From Gymnogyps californianus (lineage: Eukaryota; Chordata; Aves; Accipitriformes; Cathartidae): DNA of 64,000 bases. Below are positions 26,101 to 38,100 of this stretch, piece by piece. The notes below the pieces were generated by a model. It had not been told where the DNA came from. It did no database searches and saw only the letters and a program-made list of their open reading frames with translations. Location: the NCBI RefSeq assembly GCF_018139145.2, contig NC_059478.1:4588001-4652000 (forward strand). Reading direction: 5' to 3'. The translations under genes and the position numbers were made by a program. The first letter of the stretch is position 1. Every line of letters starts with the position of its first letter.

Positions 26101-29100
26101 ATGCACGACCTGCAGCCAGGTCTGCTTATATTTTGTTTAAGCTTGTCTACACTGTATTTTAAACACTAAACCTAGCCCTAGCTCAGTCTTTTGCCTTGGT
26201 TTTAAACCTACAGTAACTTCACCCTTAACTTGACTAACGGCTCCAGCTAGACATAGGATAAGCATAGTAAGCTGGCCTCTGTACGTAATAACAACCCTCA
26301 AACGAGCTCAGAGCTAGGTCTAGCAGTAACTCAAAGCTTGCTGGTTCATGACTTCCCTAACTAGATCGTAGACAGGATGACCTTGCCTAAACCTAGCACA
26401 CATGATTTGTGGTCTGGATATGGCCCTTCCTCGCAGATCCCCTGGGCAGCTGCCGCTGACTGCCTTGCAGCTATTAGCTGCTGCTGATTTGTCTGGTCTC
26501 TGAGCTCAGGAGCACATAAGGAAGAGGATAAGTTCTTCTTCCTTCCTGTATTGCCTGGTTCCACCATTATTTTTCTGTTCACCAGCCTGAACAGAACAGT
26601 TGGACTGAGGAGCAGACGAGCACACCATTGCCAGGCCTGCATTTTCACTGGGGGCCATAGTCCCAGCCCGCTCTGTGGTCTGATACACCTGGCCCCACGG
26701 AGGTGAAATTGCGCTTGTCCTGTGGGCTGCACAGTGGCACAGCCCTGGCATTTCTGTAGTAGCTTGAGTCTTCGCCTCTGACATGTGAAATGACTTGAAG
26801 AGGCTTCAGCTGCTTGCTGACCTTAGAGGCTGAAACTTTGGACTGCTTCATCTTGTAACAGAGCCCAAGTCAGACGTAGTAATCTCCAGCGTGGGGAGAG
26901 CACAGAAGCATCTTTAAGCTGACTTCTGCTCCGACTGTGTGCTCAGTACAGCTCAGAAGGCCTGGCACGTTCTACTGTTACTTGACTGTTATTTTTCCTT
27001 TAACTGGCAGCCTAGCCATTCCAGACCTGAATGTTAAAGCAGATCTGGAAACCCTGTTAGTTCATTGATGCTTCAAGCTATTAAAAAAAAATGGCAGAAT
27101 ATTTTTGAGCTATTATATTGCAAAAGAGAGCTTGAAGAATTTTGAACTCTCATTCTACCGGTAAGATTCTAGAAACTCTGAAATTCCGCTCTCTTACAAA
27201 AGGGTAGGTAGGCGTGCTGCATCCAAAGACTGAAAAATCCCAAATTAAGCCTGACATTCCTGAGGTGGTCTTGTAAATTATTCCATTAAAAGAAAATTGA
27301 TTTAAAACAACAAAACCTACAACCTCCACACTGCCATTGTAAGGCCACTCTTCTTCCCTGTGTAGATTCTGATGATTTGGAACACCCTTGGCTTGTGTTT
27401 TCAAGCTGTTCTTCACAGACATGGGGGCTGCAAAACTTCTTAAAAAGGGAAAAAAAAAAAAATCCACAATGAGTAATCCTGCTCATATTCTTATGTAACA
27501 CCTGGAACTTCGGAGCTGCGACTAAGATAAATACCAGCTATTGCAAGAGCTACCACTAAACTCTGATTCATCGCCTAAAATAGCAGAAGCCTTGGGGGAG
27601 TCTGAGAGACAGGTCTGCAGGGTAGGCTGAAAGGGAGGAGCAACAGACGGCTGACACGGGAGGCAGAGAAAGGATGGGGCCTATACTTGGTGGGTGAGGA
27701 GGGCAAGCGAGAAGGTAATGCTCAAGTCAGTACCTGTGGAAGGTGAGGCAGGGAGCCTGCGAGCTCTTCCTGCAGAAAAAACCTGAAAGTTTCATCTAAA
27801 TGGTAGAACAGTCTTGCTTTCTCCCCACTCTGACCATGCTGGTTTCTCATGGATGCCTTTCTTTCTCGAGGGGCTGTAGCGGGGAACCTCGGTGACTCTG
27901 TGTTTTAGCTGGCCAAGGCAGCAAGGCAAAAATGAAGGAAATGTGCACGTGTCGTGACAGGTATTGTAGTGGTTTAATTCAGCTGGAGTTTCCTAATCCT
28001 GCACTTTGAAACGTTCTCTCAGGAGTTGATAGCCCAACCAATGTGGCAACTGACCGAGTGACAGAAGATACAGCCACTATCTCATGGAATAAAGTTGAGG
28101 CTCCCATAGACAGGTACATGGTGAGATACACCTCAGCTGATGGGGACACCAAGGAAATAGAGGTGGGGAGTGAAAATGACATCATCACCTTACTGGATCT
28201 GAAGCCAGGCATGGAATATGTCATCCACATCTGGGCAGAGAAGGGGCCCCAGAGGAGCAAGAAGGCAAGCACCAGAGCTGTGACAGGTAAGTTGTAGCAG
28301 CAGCAGCGGAGGGAGCTGAGTTTGAATTTCAAACTTGTTCATCAATTTTACTTGTTTTAGTAAAGCTTCTCCTGCTTTGCACAGGTTTTTAGCGAGGCAA
28401 AAAAATTCATGTCATTCTTACTAGTGTGGCTGAACAGGTCTCCAGCTCAGCTTGAAGACTCTTTGTTTGGAGTCCTGTTGTGGACAGGCCCTATGGCAAG
28501 GCACCAGTTACTATTGGTACAGAGAACAGCGAAACACAGCCAAAACTAAAGCCTCATAACTAGAACGTGTCATTCGTACCTTGCCTTTAAAATGCCATAA
28601 ACCACCTCCAAGCTTTTCTTTGGGTGACTGTTGTGGCCTTTCCCAACAGGACAGGGAGCTCGTACACATTTGGCACAGATAGTCATGACAGAGTGTTTGT
28701 TAAAAAGGGAAAACAAATTTATTTGGATCATGGCATAAGTTAAGAATCACGCGGGGAATCGAATCTCCTGAACACGACATTTGGTTGCTGTCCCTTGGTG
28801 ACAGGGAGTCTCCATTGGAAGGGAGCTTGCAGCAGCGTCTGCAGCTGGATTGGGAAACTCCTTGAACCACTGTTTTGCTCAGTTCTGATAATCCAGCCAG
28901 CCATGGTCCAATGTGGCTGTGTGTACAGGAGCAGTTTCTACTGACTGTTTATAAATGTCTTGTCTATGTGCAATCTGCACTTCTACAGCAGAAATTACCT
29001 AGAGAAGTGTTTGGGTTGCTCCACTCAGGATGTTAACCAACACATTTAAGCATATAAATCGGACTAGACACAATGGGAGCTGCCTCAGGGAATTTGTAGG

Positions 29101-32100
29101 ACTGTCTGAAGTTCCCACCCAGAGGGATGGATGTAAGGATCAGTCAAATGCTTAATTATGAAGCTCAGTCAATCACCTACTTTCAAGTTGGTCCATTATC
29201 TCAAGGCAGCCCATATTCTCACTGATACAGGTGACTGGCTGGGAAGCTCCTGAACCACCCAGGGAGTTAAGGAGTTAAATGCACTGCATATGCATACAGG
29301 CACAGCCCATACCCAGCTGCAGTGCAATTATAACTAAAGAACAAACTTGATTTTCATATCACACAAGAAAATCATTCACTTGATTTTTTTTTTTTCTTGC
29401 CACAGGTGAGCATCTTATACTGCTAACTAGCTGAGCTGTGATTATTCAAATACACGTTCCCAGTGTGCTCCGCTCTAGGGTGACAAAAACAAGCCGCAGC
29501 ATCTTTTATTAAATTGAGAAGTAATGTATTTTCATCTCACAAAAGAGATGAGATTAGTACACACAGGTGGAAAATCACAACTTTTACCATAGCTAATGTG
29601 TGGTAAATCATAGTGCAGCTAAGCTGGTGTGTGGTAAATTACAGTGTGGCTGTCAGATGGTTGTGCATTTGTGCCCTGGAGTTTAGACCCTGCAGCAGAA
29701 TAAGCCAGAATAAGAAATGCTGTTCCAATAATTTGGGAGGCATCTGCAAGTCCTTCATTGCTCAGGCTGCTAAGATGTATTTAGAAGTTCAGTAAAGGGA
29801 AAAAAAAACCAAAACAACAACAAAAAAATGCTCTGTGTAAAGGTCATGGGCTGTTGGGCTGTCCTCGAAGGGCCACGTTCCTGCAGGGTGCGTTGTGATA
29901 GTGACTTAAGGCTCGTGAAATCTAGCGTCATCTTTCCATCTGTGAAAAGGGCAGGGGGCTGATTGTAATAATGGGGGGAGATTGAAAGTGGCTTTTTTTT
30001 CTAGTGGAGAATGTGAATGTAGTCCTCACTAGTGCCGTTGCCTGGTTCTTCACCTTCAAACCTTCTCTTAAAAAATTGCCAGTCTAGTGTCCATGTAGTG
30101 GCCAGATGGCTGACAGAAGACACACTCACGATCTCCTGGGATAGGGTCTGGCCTCTGATAGACAGGTACTTGGTGAGATACAACACAACTGATGGGGACA
30201 CAAAGGACATGGAGGTGGGGAAGGACAAGAGCGTCGCTGCTCTGACAGGACTGAAGCCAAGCAAAAAGTATGCCACCGGCCTCTGGGCAGAGAGGGGAGC
30301 TGTGACAGGTAGGAAGTTTTGCTTTAGTATGAAGTAATCTTGTTTCAGGAGAGCTGCATTTCAGACAGATTCTGATTTGGGTTTTGGGTTAATTCCCAGA
30401 GCAACCCAGGCAAGAGGTTGTGATATTCAGAAAGCAAAAGACTGTAACACCATACTCTGCATGGGCTTTCCTCTCTGCCCGTGCAGGGTTGGCTGTGCCT
30501 TTGTCGCTCCCCAACAAAGAGCCCTGCTGTTGCAGCTGCGAGGAGGACCCCTAGACCCCAGCTGAAACACCTCAGAATTGAGCGCCTCCCAGCTTTGTAG
30601 TTCAGGCCCGTCCTTGGTCAGAAATAAAGGATGAGAAGTGGAAGAAATTGGCAGGGCCCTTGAGGGGAAGGAGTAAGTGTAGCCTCATTGGGACAACCTG
30701 TGTTCTTCACTCCTAACTGTTCCTGCAGAATTCAGCAGCCCAGCTCACCCAGGGCTGACTGGCCCTGCCAAGGCTCGGCCACCTCGGCACTGACATGCAA
30801 GTGTGTTTACCAATGTGTCAAGAGTGGCAGGACTTGCAAGCAGTTAGCACCCTTGTTTTATCTACCTTGCACTGTATCCAACACTACAAAATGATTTGGC
30901 TCCACAAATGGTGATATCCAATGGGACTCGCTTAAGTGTCAGTTATTTACACTGCATGATCAAAACACGGTTTATAGCTAAAGATAAAACTTCTGTTAGA
31001 GTTACCAGTTTGAGCTGGAGAAAAAAACAAGCAAGCTTTTGGACACACAAGCCCTTTTTAGGTCTTTGGGCATAGAATCATTTCACAAAGCTCATCTGTT
31101 TTTCCAAATATATTTGGTGGCCTAATGAAACATACGACCTCTGCCTATAAAACTTGTGTTGTCTGTGTCTTTAGACCATTGTGATTACTGCAGCACTATA
31201 CTAAAACTTCTAATTATGACTTTTGCTTACAGAAATCGACGGCCCAACTGAGCTGTTGACTGACCAAGTGACAGAGGATGCAATTACTGTTTCCTGGAAC
31301 AAAGTCCAGGCTTCAATAGACAGATACAGAGTGAGCTACACCTCAGCTAATGGGGACACAGAGGAGAGAGAGGTGGAGAAAGACAGGAATGTCACTACCT
31401 TGGCAGGACTGAAGCCAGGCATGGAGTATGTCATTTACATCTGGGCAGAAAAGGGAGAACAACAGAGCAAGAGGGCTAGCACTGAGGCTGTGACAGGTAA
31501 GTGGGCAATAGATTTTCTTAAGAGTATAAGCTACAGCCCAGCTTTGCCTTAACACTGAATAAGTCCATCCAGGACAGTTTCACAGCAGAGGGAGATTCAG
31601 GCTTAACAGATCAAATCTTCAGGTTAGTGCATCTTGCTGTGAAACCTATTCAACATCCTTACAGATTCTAATTACCTGTATGTACTATAAATGGGCTGTG
31701 TTGTGAATACTAGTAGGGATTAGAGAAAATGAAGCCTTTGCAGCAGTGTCTCTTACGTATTTGTATAGTCTTTTCTTATTTTAATTGGTTAATATGTTTA
31801 TCCTTCATCATGAAATAGGGAAACGCTCAGTTCCTTTTTGCAGATGAAGAAATTGAAGTGCAGAGAGATTAACAGCATGCAGGATGCCTTTTCTTGCAAT
31901 AGGATTATTAATCCTGGTTCCTCAGTTGTTCTTACCAGGACTTTTTCCCCTGTGTTGCCGGTCCTGGTTAAGGAGGTGTAGTGATCTGCCCAGCGTGAGG
32001 GTTGCTGGTTTATAACAACACTCTAAAGCTGAACATCTGAATCCATTGCAAGCAGTTGCAAGCACTTACAAGACCCATGCTCTAGGTCAGGGAGTTGCTG

Positions 32101-35100
32101 AAGAAAGATGAGTAAATGCATACCTGGGTCATCCTGGTCTCTTAACAAAAGAGCTTTGGTTGTTCTCTCGCTTTCTGGACAGATGACATGTATGTGAGCT
32201 TCGGAGGCTTGTGACCATGAGCAAGCAAGAAAGTAACAATACCTTGCTTTGCGAAGGTTGTCTTCTGTCCAGGTCAGGACTGGCTGTGCTGTTCCCTAGG
32301 AAAGCATCTATAAGGATTAAAGACAGACCCCAGTCAGACCACCTCAGACCTTGACACCTCCCAGCTTTGTGGGTCCAATCAATATGTGATCAGAAATAGG
32401 ACCTGAAAAAGGAAGAAACCGGCAAGGCCCTTGAGGGGAAGGAGTGTCACAGTACAGCCTGACTATGACAGCCTGTGTTCTTCACTTTTGACTGTCTCTG
32501 CAGAAATCGACAGCCCGGCTCACCTAGTGACTGACCAAGTGACAGAGGATGCGTCCACCATCTCCTGGGACAGGGTCCAGGCTCTCATAGATAGGTACAT
32601 GGTGAACTACACCTCTGTGGATGGTGACACAGAGGAGATCGAAGTGGGAAAGAACGAGACTACCACGACTCTGACAGGACTGAAACCTGGCATTGAATAT
32701 GTCATCTTCCTCTGGGCAGAGAAAGGAACCCGGCAGAGCAAGAGGATCAGCACTGAGGCAGTGACAGGTATTCTAGAGAATCTTTGTGCTTCTACGTGAC
32801 ACTATGTTGTAGAGGTGATCTCAATTTCTGTCCTGTTTTCTTCTGGCCTGTTGCAGAGCATATATTAGACACCAGTTTGTCTTGTGGTCACCTATGATGT
32901 GGGGACATCCACGCTACAGGCACCTTCAAGCTTCAGGTAGAGATGGTGCCAAGTCTAGAGAACTTATAGGAACTAATGACTGCTCTGTTAGTTCAGAAAC
33001 TATCAGCCTGGTGTGAGCTTCACAGCACTTTGCTAAAGCATTGTGGTCCTCACTTATCAGCTTTGCCTGCTCTTTTTGGTCTTCAGGTATGCTAAGCTTT
33101 GCAGGTGTGGCTGAGCTCTGCTCCACAGTATACACTACTGCTGTTGAATCTCTGCCTAAACTTAGGATGCTTCAACTAGTGTCACTGATAAGAATAGTAT
33201 TTATCAATGAATCAAGACTTGGAAGGAAACACCCCTATTTTAATCATCTTCTCCCAAATCATGAAAGGGTAGCAAATGGTTTGAGCCTGGATAAAGTCTC
33301 TTAACTATCAGTAATTCCCTTTGTATAATCAAAGTTTTTGCTTACGGAAGTTGGCTGCTTAGCTAGGCTGAAGTCTGACTCATTGGTAGAGGACACTGCT
33401 AGCGTTCCCTGGGAATGAGGGAGAGATGGGGCAGGACACAGGTCTTGCTATCCTGGTTAGTTTGAAGCCAGATGTGGTGTGCATCATCTGTATCTGGGTA
33501 GGGAAAGGAAGCAAGCAGAGCAAGAGTGGGTGAGCTGTGGAAATCTTGGAGTGTGATTTTGCAGCTATGGAAGGAGGAATGTAGTTTCCCATGGTGAATT
33601 AGCTATGATTATGTCCTTCCTTGGCCACTTCTTTTACTGAGGACTTCCTTCCTCAGTCATAATGTAGAGAAGTGTTACACCTTGCTGGCACCTCACAGCT
33701 CAAAAAGAGATTACTTGTGGGAGAGGCTGATAAAGGGGAGCAGGGTGTTGCTGCTGCCTCAGTCTCTCGCATCTTTTTCTTTGCCTCACTGTATCTGTGT
33801 CAGCCAGGACTCCAGGGCTGTGCATGCTCCCATATAACTGGTCTAATGGATCTCTCTTAAGGTTCATAAGAATTTAGGTTTAACATAGCCTCAAATTTCA
33901 GTTGGACCTTCTTCTGCACAATCATTCTTCCCTGTATCTCTACTTGTTATTTTACTCCTGAGGCCTCTATCTGAAGATGGCCGTGCCTCAGTGCCTTACC
34001 TTGTCTTACTCCAGTTCTGCATTGTCAATAGCAGACAGTGGTGATTAGCCACTGAGACCCAGTAAAGCTACAGATGAGTTAGTCCATGTCATAGTCCATG
34101 TCATCCTTTGCTTCCTGAGGGTAGGATCATGGGGTTTTAAAAAGCAAAAGTTTTAAGGGGAACGTGTGTGTCTTTTAGTTACCCACACTTTCTACTCTGC
34201 ACTTTATTTCTTAGAAATGGACAGCCCAAAGAATCTGGTAACTGACCAAGTGACAGAGGACTCAGCCACCATCTCCTGGGATAGCGTTCAAGCTCCCGTA
34301 GACAGGTATATGGTGAGCTACACTTCTGCTGATGGGGACAACAAGGAAATAGAAGTGGAGAAGGACAGGAGCATTACCACCCTGACAGGACTGAAACCAG
34401 GCATGAAGTTCACCATCCATCTCTGGGCAGAGCTGGGAAGCAAGCAGAGCAAGAGGGCAAGCACTGACATGCTGACAGGTAACTGTGGGCAGAAGGGAAA
34501 GGAAATGGGGTAGAAGGACCCTACTCTCTTGTTATTTTATGTTTCATGATCTCTGCATTACTGGGTAATGAAGATGCACAGTGGTAAACTCATTCTGGAG
34601 ATAAGTGCATGAGTATAGACTACCATAACAGAGACTGCTGCTATAGATGATTATAGAAGAGGCAGATGTTGTAATACAAGAGTGATGACAGTTGATGGTA
34701 CCCAGCTTATTTCATTAGTCCTTAATCAAATGCATGTGGTGCTTCATGTGCTGCTATCAAGCCTAACAATAACAGAGGTTTAACAACCAAAGTTAAACCA
34801 TTTTAGAATTGGGGAGAGTTAAAAATACTGGCCTGCCCTTTGACTCGTGACCTTAGACTGGTGCTAGGAGACTGCCAAGCAGGCTTAAATCTGTCCTGTT
34901 TAGTCAGCCATAAGGATTATAGTGTACTGGGAACATTTCAGGGTCACTCCATATCCATTGGGCTTACTAATGTACTTTTTCTTAGTTTATGAATCAAGCT
35001 GGTGTGAGATGAGCAGTTGAGGCTTGGATTTAGGGCAAGATGCCAAGCAGTTCCCCAGTGCTTACAGAGGTCGAGGGCAGCTCATGGGGACAAGTGGAGA

Positions 35101-38100
35101 TCTCTTGAGCCCAAAAGACTTGAACCTATCTGGAACTAGAAATGCAAGGAGAGTTTCAGCAAATTGAAATGTTGGGGTTTTTTTGAACTGGAATGAAAAT
35201 GGAGACACCTGGAAATTTCACATGAAATGAAACTGCTGGGAGAGGGAATGCATTTAGCATTAGGAGGGATATTTTTGAAGTGTCTGCACAAAAACACCCA
35301 CATACTCTTTTTTTTTTTTTTGGTGTATATTTCCAAAAGTAATGACACCTCTGCTAAAATAATACAACTTCTGAGGAAAAAAAAACCCAAACATTTTCTT
35401 ACTCAAGGTGATGGCTGATTATTCCCTAGCATTAAAACCGGCTGTGGCAGGGAGCTGTTCTGCGGTGGTCTCCTGCACCCACGGACACTGCTGACTGGCC
35501 TTCAAGGGCAGTGCTGTGAAACTGTAGACTCTTGAGGCTGCCCTTCCCATCCCTTGCTTCTTGTGATGGATTTGGTACCTTTTAGCTCCCTCTTCTGTCC
35601 AGCGGGAGGTATACATGTAATGAGCTGCTCTGAGAAGGTTTACTTAAAGCAATTGTTTAGTGGTCTCCCAAATGAACCATGAGTTCATTAGGTAATGAAC
35701 TAATGCTTGACTCACGAGCCTAGTGAAAGGTGGTCTTCAGTTATAACGAATAGCCAGTGTTTTAAACAACGTGCTGTGTGAACTTTGGTGTTACTGTCCC
35801 TGTTGTTCTCCTTATATTCGGTGTTTTGATTTCTTCTTCTCTGCCTTTGTATCCGCTTTAAGCGGTAACCCTATGCACGAGGAGTGCAGCATTTCCTGGG
35901 AGAAGCCACACTGCTCCACTCTTCTCATTTATCTAAGACAGACATAGCTTGGCCTTGTCTTTCTCTGTGGCCTTTTCACAACTGTAATATTTCACTGATG
36001 CATTGTAATTGTTGTTATGCTTATCCTCATAGCACTCTCAAGGTCTGGGAAGTGTTGTTGCCTGGTTTATACGGAGAACGACTGAATCGATGCACAATGA
36101 CATGCCCGTAGTCCCCCAGGGAGGTTTGTGGAAGAGCAGGGAATTGAGATGAATTATTCAGCTATAGTTTGCTGTAAACTCAGGTGTACTTCAGGGTTAG
36201 AGCACCCTTCTGTGAAGGCCAGCACTGCCCACCAAGAACCTTCTTTCTAAAACTTGGAAAGCTGGACAAACCTTACTCCTTAAACTGTTTTCCTTGACAT
36301 GTTCCCAAAACATATAGAATATAGCAAGCACGGGATGAAAATTAGGGAGAGGCTGCTTCCATTGTTGCTACTTCCAACTGAGCTTTAGAAATTGCTTTTA
36401 TCCTGAGGGAAGCACTGCAGCCCTGTTGCGGGTATCTCATAAGATGCTTTTTGACAACTGCTGTGAACTGGCATTGCTTAAAAATAATTCTGTTCTTCTC
36501 ATGCTGAACTTGGGCAGCCTGACTGTACAGGACAAGTCTGGCTAAGCCTTTGATGTCAGTGAAGAAGCTCGTGTCCCCTATACAGCACAGACTAAACTGT
36601 AAAGCTGTGGGTTTCTTTGTATTCCTGCGTTTACTAAAGAAGGCTGAAGCATGACAAGAATAAAGCCTGTGAAGTCATTCTTCATCTGCAGTAGGGAAAC
36701 AAGGGGCAGGGGCTCTCATCAGGCCACACTAGGGCCATGCTCCAGGATTGGGGCATAGAGCCCAAACCTGACCTATCTGTGAATGCTCCTCAGAGATGAG
36801 CCTGATGGAGACTTCTCAGGCAGACGTGTCAGGAGCTCCTGGGCCCTGTACAGTTGAGCCAATTGCAAGGCTCACAAAACATCCCAAACCAGATCTGTAG
36901 CAGACCTTGCCGTGTCTGGTCTAGGTTTCTGCTGCTTGCTAGCTATGAAGGTCACTGAGTGACTTCTGTACTTCCCCGTTAACAGGATCAGGCATTGAAA
37001 GCTCAGGCCAAGCCCTGCCCTGCAGTTGCTGTCTTTCATTTATGCAATGGGACTTGAATTTTGGTTTTCAATAGAGATTGATCCTCCCAAGAACCTCCGT
37101 GTATCAGATGTGACTCGTTCTACTGGCGTGGTTACCTGGACTCCTCCTGCAGCACAGATTGATGGCTACGCTCTGACCTACCAGGGTCGAGATGGCACAA
37201 GCAAGGTACAGTGAATTCCTCAGTCCTGCAGACCCCACTGAAATCAGCCCTATGATTATGGGCTCTGCCAGTTGGGTCTTGTGGGTATATGGACCACAGA
37301 AAAACAATTTTGAGGGGGAATCTATGCTATCCACAGCCCAGGGAGGGAGAGCTTAAGGAAGGAGATGTGCTACTGTCATGAGTAGAAGCTGTGGAGGGAC
37401 TTTGTGACTGTGGAACGCCTCTTCCCAGCAGGTCTCCAGGTGCAGAGAAGATGTTTGCTTCTTCACTTTTCTAACTTGTTGTTACCTGGAAGGGCAGCAC
37501 TCACCAGGGATAGGATGTCCTTAGTGTCCTAACAGTGTTTCTTGAGACCTTGCCCCAAGTCTTCCTTCTGAGGAGATGGACTCCGTGTTTCAAGGATATA
37601 CAGTGAACGTGCCTGTCTGAACTCTACAAGAAAAGCCCCTCAATGCATATGGAATATGAGGCACTGTGGTCCAGAAAAGCTAACTGCTGTTCAGAGTTGG
37701 GTTGACCTTTGATCTGTTTTATTTGGCAGGAAGTACAGCTGGGTCCGAGCGAACAACGGTTTGTGCTGGAAGGACTGGAACAAGGAGTGAGGTATGCCAT
37801 CTTTTTGATGGCCTACAAGGGAGATCGCCAGAGCAGAAAGACAGACAGCACCTTCTCGACAGGTAGGAATTGGCCTTAGGTGTTGCACTTTTCCCTGTGC
37901 TCTGCAGCTGTTGTGCTTTATAGTAGAGGTCAGAGATGGAGTTCATGTTCTACAGGTGCACTGGGAAACTATGTGATCATAAGCAAACCATCTAGCAAAT
38001 CAACGATGTGTCTCCTGGCTGGGTGTCCATCCTAAGCCACACCATCTGGAGGCTTGGAAACACAATGGGATAGTGTGAGTGGAGACTGCCCACGCTGATC

